Source: Imbricaverruca yamaguchii (Eukaryota; Arthropoda; Thecostraca; Neoverrucidae). From it: 64,000 nucleotides of DNA. The stretch lies in the NCBI GenBank assembly GCA_034440575.1, contig JAOTOL010001268.1:62001-126000 (forward strand), given 5' to 3'. The notes beneath the pieces were generated by a model. That model made no database searches and was not told the DNA's origin. It was given only the letters and a program-made list of their open reading frames with translations. Below are positions 23,668 through 32,986 of this stretch, piece after piece (the first letter of the stretch is position 1; every line of letters begins with the position of its first letter). Made by a program: the position numbers and the translations under genes.

Positions 23668-25281
23668 TCACAACACCCTGCCGCCACAGCTCGTGCTACA
23701 GCACAATGCTGCACAACATGCACAATGCTTCACAACACATCGTACCGGCGAGTGCGTGAAGGCTACTCGTAAGAGGGAAGCCTGGGGTCGATTTGGAGGC
23801 GAGCGGGGCGGTGAGAGCGTCTGCCGCTGCGACGGGGAACCGGACTGGTCGGTGGCTGTGGGGGGCGGTGACCTTTGGTCGGTCAACTCGTCCGCAAAAC
23901 GAACAGTGCGCGGTGGGTGGGTCGGCGCGGCCTGACTGGGCGGCGCGGACGGACACGGCGGTGTGTACTCGAACACGAGCGGGCGGAATGGGCGCAGGAA
24001 ACGGCGATTGCGCCAATATATGCGGCCACTGGGGAGCTTCACTAGGAAGTCACGCCGTCGGCCTACACCTACAACGGTGCCTCGCCGGTCCCATAACCCG
24101 GTCGAGGGGTCCTGAAGGGACACGTGGGTCCCAACGCGCAGGCTGGGCAGTGGCATGGCCGCTCGATCATAGCGGTCACGGGCCGCTTGCCGGAGTGAGT
24201 CGGCGCGGGCGTCACAGTCGTCAGCGGCTCGCTGCCACTCAGGTGCGAAGGCACGGTGGTGCATGGGGACCGCTGAGCGCAGAGGACGGCCGTAGAGGAT
24301 TTGAGCGGGTGACCGGTGGTCCGCTCGCGGGGTGTTGCGAAGCTCTAGCAGCCCACGAGCGAACGCATCACAGTCAAGGTCCCCCGCTACGGTCACTTTC
24401 TGCACCAGTCTCTTCACTAGTTTGACGGCCGCCTCAGCGTGGCCGTTGGACTGCGGGTAGTGCGGGGTAGACATGTGATGTGTTACGCCCCAGCGCCGCA
24501 GGAAGTCTCTGGTGAGATGAGCAGTGTACTGTGGGCCACCGTCGCTGCGTAGCACACAGGGAACACCGGTGGAGGCGAAGATTTCCCGCAGGTGCCGGAT
24601 CAGAGTCCGGGCGGTGGCGTCGCCGGCGCAGTGCACAACTGCGGGCCACCCGGAGAGCCGATCAACGTACACCAGGTAGGTCTTGCCTGCGTGACTGAAG
24701 GAATCTGTAGACACAGACTCGAAGACTCGGCTCGGCGGGGGGTCCGACATCAGCGGCCCTCGCTGCTGGCGAGGCAGCCGTTCACGGCATACCTGGCAGG
24801 AGCCAACGGTGTCGGCAACATCGCGGTCGATGCCGGCCCAGTATACAGACTGGCGTGCGCGGCGCTGTGTGCGTTCGATGCCTTGGTGCGAGTCGTGCAG
24901 GCGCTGCAGAGTCTCTGCTCTGAGGCTTCTGGGGATGACCAGCCGGGGACCACATACCAGGATTCCGTCGTCAACGGCCAGGCGATCTCGCACGCCCCAG
25001 TATGACCTCAGGGCAGCAGGCAGGTCACGTCTCTGATCAGGGAAGCCGTGTGTCACGGCCTCGCACAACGCTATGTACTCGGCGTCGGCGCGGGCGGCGT
25101 CGCGGACGCGGGTCAGCGTGGCATCCTCGATGGGAGACACCCGGGCTCCGTCTGGATCCAGCTGGGTCACTGAGCGCACGACGAGACTGTGGAGCTGATG
25201 AGTCACGTCATCTTCGGCTTCCTCGTCGTCTGGTGTGGGGTCATCCACGGGGGCTCTGGAGAGAGCATCTGATTTGTGCAC
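23668..25281 (-). CDS. Gypsy element 1 integrase (with RNase H remnant at its start)
   Basis: About 537 codons read from near the deletion junction. The first residues (HKSDALSRAP) are the end of an RNase H domain. An HHCC zinc domain follows (HDSHQG, then CQVC, about residues 134-170). The core has the D, D, E catalytic set in VSTDSFSH, RSDGGPQYT and PQSNGHAEAAVK. A basic GPY/F-like C-terminal module ends in YWRNRRFLRP, and a Pro/Ser-rich tail reaches almost to the 3' LTR. It inserts element cDNA into DNA. No ATG start is available; in a complete element it is cut from a pol polyprotein. The first codon given here is GTG. The catalytic core looks intact. Confidence 0.9.
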   Translation of the reverse strand: MHKSDALSRAPVDDPTPDDEEAEDDVTHQLHSLVVRSVTQLDPDGARVSPIEDATLTRVRDAARADAEYIALCEAVTHGFPDQRRDLPAALRSYWGVRDRLAVDDGILVCGPRLVIPRSLRAETLQRLHDSHQGIERTQRRARQSVYWAGIDRDVADTVGSCQVCRERLPRQQRGPLMSDPPPSRVFESVSTDSFSHAGKTYLVYVDRLSGWPAVVHCAGDATARTLIRHLREIFASTGVPCVLRSDGGPQYTAHLTRDFLRRWGVTHHMSTPHYPQSNGHAEAAVKLVKRLVQKVTVAGDLDCDAFARGLLELRNTPRADHRSPAQILYGRPLRSAVPMHHRAFAPEWQRAADDCDARADSLRQAARDRYDRAAMPLPSLRVGTHVSLQDPSTGLWDRRGTVVGVGRRRDFLVKLPSGRIYWRNRRFLRPFRPLVFEYTPPCPSAPPSQAAPTHPPRTVRFADELTDQRSPPPTATDQSGSPSQRQTLSPPRSPPNRPQASLLRVAFTHSPVRCVVKHCACCAALCCSTSCGGRVL

Positions 25282-26912
25282 CAGGGTCTGGTTCGTGCTG
25301 ATTTGTCGTCGGCGCGGGGTCGCGCCGGCGCCTCCTCTCGCGTCCTCGTAGAGGTGTTGTCATCCAACGGCGGTGACAGCCCCTCTCGTCTGACAGTGCT
25401 GCCGCTAGGCGGCACGGCTTCCGTATCCGTTCCACCGGCGGCCACGCTCGCCACCTGACTGGGGAAGTCCGGTGGCAGAATTCCGAGGGCGATGGAGTCG
25501 TGCCAGGAGAGCAGGGCGCTGTCCAGGCCCTGTATGACATGCACGGTCACTGTCGCTGTGATTGCACCCAATGTCAGGTCACACTGCACAGTCCCAAAAC
25601 ACTGGAGCTCATGGCCACCAGCTGCATACAGCTTGTCCGCGGGCGGAGACAAACGACTTATGTCCACGTGCATTTCCGCAGCCTGTGCCACGCCAATGCA
25701 GGAAGTTTCCGCTCCGGTATCGGGTGTCCAGAGCGTTGAGCCGGCACCATTATGGTGGGTCGTAAACAGCCGGATCCTGGGAGAGCGGCGGGACGACAGG
25801 CCGTAAACTCGTATGTCGGACACGTTCGCACGATACTGGCCCGAGTCTCTTTGTCTGGAGCTGTCGCGCTGTGTTGGGGCTGTTCCAGATGTCGCGCCAC
25901 GCTGACGACACCTGGCCCGAAAATGGCCGCGACGGTGACACAGGTGACACGTGGCCGTCCGGGCAGGGCATGGCTGCCCGTCGGCGTGCGGGTAGCGACC
26001 GCAGGCGGGACACCTGTCCAACGTCGGATGCGAGTCTGTCCGACGGGTGTTTGAGCCGCTGGGATCCCTGCGACGAGTGCCTGGGCGGCTGGAGTCTGAC
26101 TGACGGGCACGGGCAGTCCTGTTCCGACGATATGCGGACACATGTTGGACGTGGCCGTTTGTCATGGCAGCCGAGTTCTGACGGGCGTTTTCTTGCGCAC
26201 GGCAGATGTGGACTGCTGACTGCAGGGTGAGATCACTTTCGCTCAGAAGCGCACGCAGGGTGTCCTCATCCCGGATCCCAGTGACGATGCGGTCGCGAAG
26301 CTGTGGGTCCGTGCAATGCGGACAGAAGTCGCAAAACTGGGCGATTTCGCGCAAAGCCATAAAAAACTCATCGAATGTCTCACCGTCCGCTTGCTGACGG
26401 CGGAAGAACTCTCGTCGGTCCAGGATCACGTTACGCTGCCGACGCAGATGGCGCTCCATACCTCGGATGATGGTCTGGATGTCGGACGTGGAGACGTCAA
26501 TATCCAGACCGTGACGGAGGGTTCGCGTCCACTGGTCGTCGAGCAGGGCGACGAGGGCGGCGGTTTGACTCGCCGGCGGGAGGTCATACAGACCGGTGAG
26601 AATGGCGTACCCCTCGAATTTGTCCCGCCAAGAGGCGAACTCGCGCAGGCTGGCACCTTCCATCAGCCTGGGGGCAGGCGTGGCTGTCGCACCCAGCCGT
26701 CTCGTGCCGCGGGTGGCTGAACCAGGGTCAGCACCGGCGGCATCGGTGCGGTCGGCAGCGGAGTCGGTCAGCGTGCTGTGCTGCGGTCTGGTCTGGGCGG
26801 CCGATTCGGCCAGCGCCAGAAGCCGTTCCTCTCTCCTGGCGGATGCTGTGGCTTGCTCCGTAAGCAGATCCGTCAGGCGGGAGAGGGTTTCGGTGAGAGC
26901 GTCCGGATCCAT
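25203..26912 (-). CDS. Gypsy element 1 gag-protease polyprotein
   Basis: 569 codons from the ATG at 26912, only a few bases after the primer-binding site, so the leader is unusually short. The N-terminal two thirds is a capsid-like region (LREFASWRDKFEGYA, FFRRQQADGETFDEFFMAL). A Cys-rich pair follows with the knuckle CHLCHRRGHFRARC (about residues 327-341). The aspartic protease active site WTPDTGAETSC lies at about residue 395, with a hydrophobic flap region and LLSWHDSIALGI. Gag and protease are one frame here. Beyond about residue 500 the frame is low-complexity and overlaps the integrase frame by 79 bp, which marks the deletion that removed RT. No stop or frameshift is seen. Confidence 0.9.
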   Translation of the reverse strand: MDPDALTETLSRLTDLLTEQATASARREERLLALAESAAQTRPQHSTLTDSAADRTDAAGADPGSATRGTRRLGATATPAPRLMEGASLREFASWRDKFEGYAILTGLYDLPPASQTAALVALLDDQWTRTLRHGLDIDVSTSDIQTIIRGMERHLRRQRNVILDRREFFRRQQADGETFDEFFMALREIAQFCDFCPHCTDPQLRDRIVTGIRDEDTLRALLSESDLTLQSAVHICRAQENARQNSAAMTNGHVQHVSAYRRNRTARARQSDSSRPGTRRRDPSGSNTRRTDSHPTLDRCPACGRYPHADGQPCPARTATCHLCHRRGHFRARCRQRGATSGTAPTQRDSSRQRDSGQYRANVSDIRVYGLSSRRSPRIRLFTTHHNGAGSTLWTPDTGAETSCIGVAQAAEMHVDISRLSPPADKLYAAGGHELQCFGTVQCDLTLGAITATVTVHVIQGLDSALLSWHDSIALGILPPDFPSQVASVAAGGTDTEAVPPSGSTVRREGLSPPLDDNTSTRTREEAPARPRADDKSARTRPWCTNQMLSPEPPWMTPHQTTRKPKMT

Positions 26913-26916
26913 ATTA

Positions 26917-26927
26917 CCGACGCGCCA
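26917..26927 (-). promoter_or_regulatory. Primer-binding site of Gypsy element 1
   Basis: TGGCGCGTCGG directly inside the 5' LTR begins with the TGG that pairs with a tRNA CCA end. The donor tRNA cannot be named from the sequence alone. Confidence 0.6.
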
Positions 26928-27139
26928 TGTGGTGGTGCACGCTCAGTCCTCACTGTCTCTTGAGATGCACTGCTCTATCACGGTCTCTATATTGTGTACG
27001 GCTCGACACACACGCTGCTGCCTCTGGCCTTGCCCTGACGCGACTGGGCCCTGCCAGGGCTCGCAGTCGGAAGTGGGTCGCGCGACCGTGGTGCCATAAA
27101 CCACGGCCCGCGCTCGGCGCATGCGACACACGCACAACA
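26928..27139 (-). repeat. Gypsy element 1, 5' LTR
   Basis: 212 bp, the promoter LTR for the minus-strand element, followed on the plus side by target duplication ATAGG (27140-27144). Confidence 0.93.
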
Positions 27140-30100
27140 ATAGGGACTCGAAGACGCTCCAGAACTGGACGACGAGGGGCAGCGGGGGCCCGCCGCAGAG
27201 GAGGTCCGGCCCCCACCAGTAACCCCCACCCGGCCCACACCCGCGCCGGATGCCAGCACGGGGACGCCACCAGCCCGTCTGGACAGGAGGCGCCCGACCG
27301 CACGCCGGCCCGGCGGCACGGGGGGCGGTGCAGGGCGGAGGTCACGGCGGTGCCAGGTCCCCCCATCGCGGACCGGGTCCAACCGCCTGCAGGCGGCAGG
27401 GGAGCCAGCCACGGCGACGGGCCGAACCGCAGCCTCCAGCGGGGGGAAGCCCTCGAGATCGGTCGAGGCGGCAGCGGGCGACGCCGACGAGCGGCCCACC
27501 GAGGGCAGCGGGCGCCCCCATACACTCACGGGAGGCGCGGGCAACCGCAGCCGGACGCTCCCCTCCCCACTCCTGGAGGAGGAGATGGCGTCGGGCCCGC
27601 CCCCGGCAGGCCCGGGCCCGCAGGCACACGGCGCAGGAGCGGCCACGTCACCACCACCGACCGGGCCGCCACGCCGCGGCCCGGCCACCACGCCGCTGAG
27701 CCACCGGGTGACGCGCGCGCTGACACTTATGCTGCGGTGGGCGGGCGGCACCTCCGACGTCGTCCTCTCCTCCACCAGCCGCCCGCCTAACCGCAGCTCC
27801 CTCCACGGCCGCCCCGGGGCCGAGCCAGGGGCGGCCACCGCGCGCGCGTCCTCGTCTTCTTGTTGCTGTTCGCCGCGGCGGCCGGGCGGCACTTGGCGGG
27901 CCTCGTCACTGGTACGCCGCCCGGTCCGCCGCGGCCCATCCTCCAGCCGCCCCGGGTGTGGCGGCAGGGGCGCGCCCTCTCCAGCCACGGAGAGGCGGCG
28001 CGACCGGAGCCGAGGCGGCGATGGCGGCGGCACCGGCGATGATGGCGACGATGCAGAAGATGATGATGCTCTCGGCGGCGGCGGCACCGGCCCGCGAGGG
28101 GGGCGGAGAACGGGTGCGCGGGGTGACGGGCGCGAGGGCAACGGGCCGCCACCACGTGGTGCGGTGTCGGCCGACTCCCGCCGCCCACCCACGTTGTCCT
28201 GGCCACCCGCTCCGGGGCGGGCCGGTCGTCTGTCCCGGGCGTGCTCCACCGAAGGGGCCGCCGATGGTCGCGGTCGCTCGTCAATCACACGCTGTGGGAC
28301 CGGGGGTCGCTCTCTACGCGCCGTGACTCGCCTTCCGGTGCCTTCATGCGCCGGCCGGTGGTCACCAGCTGGGCAGCGTGGTACGGGCGGAGGCGCTGCT
28401 GCTGGTGCAGCTAGAGTTGCCGCGCCCCGGCGTCCACCCCTGGGCGATCGATTACCGGGCGGACGCGGTCGCCGGTTTCCGGTGTGGCCATTCACAGGTT
28501 CAGAGGCCGGCGGCCGCGACCGTTGCGCACGCCGGCGGTCCCCGGGTGGGGGGTCATGGCCGGGGACGCGACACCGCGTGGCTGGTGCAGCTGTTGGGAC
28601 GGTGGGGGTTGGTCTGCCCCGGCGCTCCGGTCTGGCAGACCGATTGCCTTGGAGGGGGTGCCGATGTTTTGAGTTCCCGTCGGCGGGTAATGGGCACGGT
28701 CGGCCGGGCCGGGCTGGCTGACGAGCAGCCGCGACAGGGCAGGTCAGCCGCTCGGCGGGCCGGCGCCGCGCCGATGTGAGGCTCCGGGACCCAAGGGGCG
28801 GCGACGCAGACCCCCGAACGTCTGGGGAAGCTCGCTGGGGGGTGGGACTGCAAGGTGTCGGCGCCGCTGACACCACCCACCGACCTCGTCGTGGGGACGG
28901 CGACCGGGGCTCCCCGATTCCCGGCGGCGTCAGCCGAGGGCTGGGGCCGACAGGGGTCGGGGACAACAACTCCGGCTCGCGCTCCCGTCCGGTCGGCAGC
29001 GCCATGGGCTCCAGAGGCTCTGGGGCGGCGCGCTGGGGGGTAGGGATGCGGGGTGTCGGCGCCGCTGACACCACCCACCGATTTCGTCGTGGGGACGGCG
29101 ACCGGGGCTCCCCGACTCCCGGCGGCGTCAGCCGAGGGATGAGGCTGACAGGGGTCGGGGACAGCAACTCTGGCTCGCGCCCCCGTCCCGTCGACGGCGC
29201 CGCGGGCTCCAACGGCTCCTGGGCGGCGCGCTGGGAGACAGGGATGCGGGGCGGCACAACGGCACCACAGGCACAACACGGCACAACTTCCGTCTCCGAC
29301 AGCGAGCGGGCTCGCCGCGCCGCGGCGGCGAGGCCGACGGCAGGCGACGGACGGCGACGGTGAGCCTCCAGACCCCAGAACCAGTCGCCGAGCGCGCGCA
29401 GGTCGGGGGATCCGGTCTCGGTGCGCCGACCGGCCGGTGGGTCCGGCTGCTCCCAGCTGGAGTTCCAGGCCACCGGCAAGTCGGTGTGGCTGGAGTCGGA
29501 GGCGGCGGATCGGCTGGCCGGTGACCTCAGCAGGGCGGCGAGGCTGGGCATGCTGAGGCCAGGCGTCGCTTCCAAACTTGCGGTGGCGTCGGCGTCCTCG
29601 ATGGGCTCGGCACTGGCACCCCGCCACTCCTCGACCCCAGAGTCGGGGTCCGAGTCAGAGTCAGTGGCAGCGGGCGGCGGTGTGCGAGGAGGCGGTGTCC
29701 AGGAGGGGGGTCGCAGCGGCGGCGGCGGGGTCATTGGCGCGAATTCCGGCATCGCAAACCGCGGCGACGGAGAGGGCGAGCGGCTGCCAGCCACCGGAGC
29801 CGGGGTCACCGGGGACGGCGACGGAGAGGGCGAGCGGCTGCCAGCCACCGGAGCCGGGGTAACCGCGGACGGCGACGGAGAGGGCGAGCGGCTGCCAGCC
29901 ACCGGAGCCGGGGTCACCGGGGACGGCGACGACGACCGGTGACGGTCGGCACTCCTCCGGTGGACGGCATTTTCGTGGGCCGGGGCCTGGCTGGGATGCG
30001 GAGCGGTCTGTCGGGCGGCTGGTTCGGCGGACGGCGGCGACGGGCGACGATGGTCGGCGTTCCCCCGGCGGACGACCACTACGTTGGTCGGTGCCGGGCT

Positions 30101-30532
30101 GGCTGGCGACGCGGCCGGTCGTGCGGCGTTTGTCGCCGACGGACGCCGGCTCGAACACTGGCGCAGGTGGTTATAGAGTCCTCGTAGGTTCTCGAACCGG
30201 CGCCGTCGGCAATGTGGGCACTGCACTGGTGGTGGTGTGAAGGCAGGCTGGGCCGGTCGCGGTGTTCGGCAGACGTGGTTTGATGGTCGGCGACCGAGCC
30301 CGGCCTGGCACCCAGCACACACCCATATGGTGCGGAACACCTCGGTGGCATGGGCGGCTCGGAGGTGGCGCAGGATGCTGCCGCGACGCGTGGTGAATGG
30401 CTCCACCGTGTACCGCGTCGCGCAGCCCTGGATAGGGCATCGCGTCGGCATCGGTAGGGGGAACGGCAACAACAGCCGCCCCCCATCCAGCACCACAGCG
30501 TCGGGGGCGACGACGGCACCGGCACTCGCCAT
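27140..30532 (-). pseudogene. Utopia-like ORF, N-terminal half: zinc fingers and Pro-rich region
   Basis: Open from ATG 30532 to the Gypsy insertion, about 1,130 codons. Zinc fingers come first: C32-x4-C37-x18-H56-x4-H61, then a Cys-rich WVCAGC segment and CPHCRRRR...HLRQC. Such fingers bind target DNA in R2-group proteins. Most of the rest is Pro/Arg/Ser-rich with internal duplications (SRSPSPSP at about residues 215-260; a module around GVSGADT-type sequence repeated near 28.8-29.2 kb). Subtracting the 3,788-bp Gypsy element and one 5-bp duplication (3,793 bp) puts this frame in register with the C-terminal half, a single frame of about 2,290 codons. In the present genome the frame runs on into the LTR and stops at 26987. 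Confidence 0.85.
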
Positions 30533-30691
30533 CGCGCGCCCTCTACCGATCGCGTGAAGTCACATTTACACACTTCACTTATCACCGCTCTCCACACACC
30601 GTCTCACCACTCAGTCGCGAGGTTCGCCGCCGCACCTATTTTCACCAATGTAGTGAATGTCCGGTCGCCATATCGGTGCGTGTTCCAATCG

Positions 30692-30733
30692 ACAGATACT
30701 ACACTTGATCTTAGCCAAAGGCCGAGAAGCGAT
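30692..30733 (-). ncRNA. U2 snRNA gene, 5' part (split by a retrotransposon)
   Basis: The reverse complement begins ATCGCTTCTCGGCC and reaches the branch-point recognition sequence GTAGTA, then ATCTGT at the insertion point. It has GGCCTTTGG where U2 normally has four nucleotides between GGCC and GGC, so one base is missing. The remaining U2 sequence is at 18949-19098. Split this way, the locus cannot make normal U2. Confidence 0.9.
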
Positions 30734-32509
30734 GCAATTTGGGGGTCCTGTTCGAATTTTTGGAAATTTCCATGTTGACGTTTCGTTTAGGAACTAAAAA
30801 AAAAAATTCCCATTGACGGTTGGCGTCGAAAATCAGGTGAAAGTTTGATTTCTACACGAATAACTGCTCATATTTGTCCATCACGAACAAAAAACCCTTT
30901 CAAAAAACATTTTGGGAAAAATAATTAAAACTTGAGTCTGCCCCAAACAGCACTGCAGATCCTACACGGGGCGGACCGTCAGGCCGGCTGGACGAGCGGC
31001 GCCCATGTCGGGTCGACAGCAGCGCAGAACCAGTGCTGGGATTGTCCCTTCTCCTTCACCACAGCATGGACCGTCCTAGTTAATTAAACTGCCTACCAAA
31101 CCGCATTTTCACCATCAATTAGCATAAAAACGGGTTTTCGCGTAGATGGCGCCACTGTTCCGCTTTCGACGCGATAGGAGACGCTTTGCTGCTGCCTTCG
31201 TCGTTTTGCCAAGGCTGGTCGTGCGCTCGAACACCAGCTCGCCGTCGTACCAACAGATGGCACGCCACACTGCAGTCATCGACCTGTTTATCACGTGACG
31301 TAGTGCAGCAGGCACCGCCGCCGGCGCCGGCCGCCGCCGCCCAGGCCACAGTCTCTCGCCGGCGCCGCTTGATACAGAGTTGGGGGCGCGGCCGCCCGGA
31401 CGCAGCTGTGTCGGTGAGATTCACATGCGGACCACACATCGGCATGCTGGATTAGTCATGGACCCGCACTGAAGGTAACAGGGCAGCACATAAGCTGCAG
31501 CAAACACCACCATCCTCCATGTCTTACCTTCAGGTATTCCAAAAGGTTTTTTTCCGTTGCCATTTCGATAACGTCTCCATTCCGGTGAGTTTGTACATGA
31601 AAGTTCAGAGGGTAAAAAGAAACCCACCTCCTCCTTCATACAGCAGCATGGAACATGATACATGAAACTTTGATGTATGTACTGGTCAATGATTTTGTGC
31701 ATTATGAATCCTCTGTCCCGAGTGAACCGGCTGGCGGCCATATAGAGTGGCGCCCATACCGTGTTTGGAGAGGCCACCAGACAGTCTTGGGATTGGCTTC
31801 CTCCATCCACACAGCACCAACAACCCGAGCTATGTCATTTTCCAATACCTAAAGAATAATATACAATAGAGAAAACGTGTAGGAGCATTCCTCACTTTCC
31901 ATATTTTCTCCAGATCCCACGATATCCCACCGCAAGATTGATTAGCGAAAGCAGCCTTATAGTAAAGACGTTCTTGATTCAGCATGCATATCAAATCAAG
32001 CGTCATATATAGCCAGGAGCGCCTATCTCCCTCGATAGCCCACACCGATTTCGATTCGGCAGCCAATACCCGGAGCCGATTATGCTACATACCCAGGGCC
32101 GGAGACACGATTTTCTTTCATCCTCCTCCCCTCTCCCAGGACAAACCAAGAAGCATGGAAGTAAACGAGGAAAGATTCCGGCGTGCGAAGCTCGTAAATT
32201 TATATTTTTGCGTCGCGAAAATCTAAAAGAATTTCGTTTGATCTGGTGTATTTCGGTTGCTAGTGGTCGGCCGCCACCACTGGCTGCACCTGTTCACACC
32301 AACCTTGCATCCCAAAAACACTCCTCGACAACACAAATAATTTGCTAGTTATGCCGAAGTAACCAATGGCAAAACCGCTACCTCCCTCAGAATGAGGAAA
32401 CTTTAAAGACATACTGGTAGTTCCAGCAGGCGCCCTAAAAACTCGATGGGAACGCCTTTGTATGTAGCTCCAGAATTACCACCTAATACGTTAGAATAAA
32501 TTATTTGAC
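30734..32509. other. No recognised gene; upstream side of the U2 locus
   Basis: 30734-30960 is the 5' flank of the split U2 gene and would hold its proximal promoter; I cannot place a PSE with confidence. 31115-31440 is a GC-rich stretch. 31420-31860 contains a 130-codon minus frame without a motif I recognise. Confidence 0.4.
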
Positions 32510-32796
<287 letters not shown>

Positions 32797-32986
32797 TATA
32801 CATGTATCCATATATACATTTCTTCATATCTCCATCCATCTGTTCATGTTCCACTTCTGTATCGAACACCTCAGATGTCCCGAACACATGAGCAATCTCA
32901 GACACCTCAAATGTCACCGGGCACCTCAGCTGCGTTTGGCCACCTCAGCTGTCGCCCAGACGCCGGCCGGCGCCGACAGCGGCGCC

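Larger units (their letters stand above)
23352..27139 (-). mobile_element. Ty3/Gypsy LTR retrotransposon lacking RT and RNase H
   Basis: Two 212-bp LTRs (TGT...ACA, ends shown on both copies) enclose a 3.36-kb internal region on the minus strand. Order: primer-binding site 26927-26917 (TGGCGCGTCGG), gag-protease, integrase, polypurine tract GGAGGGGAGG (plus positions 23573-23564) abutting the 3' LTR. The only LTR difference I found is one A/G at position 5. RT and most of RNase H are absent: the protease C-terminal tail runs almost directly into an RNase H tail (KSDALSRAP) in another frame near 25290. It therefore cannot transpose alone, yet the LTRs say it inserted recently. Confidence 0.93.
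19099..30691 (-). mobile_element. Utopia-like (NeSL/R2 group) non-LTR retrotransposon in U2 snRNA
   Basis: An 11.6-kb insertion lies exactly between the two halves of a U2 snRNA gene and is flanked by the 6-bp duplication acagat. Without the nested LTR element it is about 7.8 kb: 5' UTR of about 160 bp, one very long ORF, and a 3' UTR of about 770 bp (19099-19866) ending in a short A run against the target. The enzyme has N-terminal zinc fingers, RT, a CCHC knuckle and a restriction-like endonuclease. Utopia elements of the NeSL/R2 group are known to target U2 genes. Keno elements, which also target U2, belong to the Tx1 group and carry a different endonuclease, so they do not fit. The family name is inference from target plus enzyme type. 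Confidence 0.88.

Noticed and set aside
27585..28721. Plus-strand ORF of 378 codons
   Set aside because: Antisense shadow of the Pro/Arg-rich half of the Utopia-like ORF.
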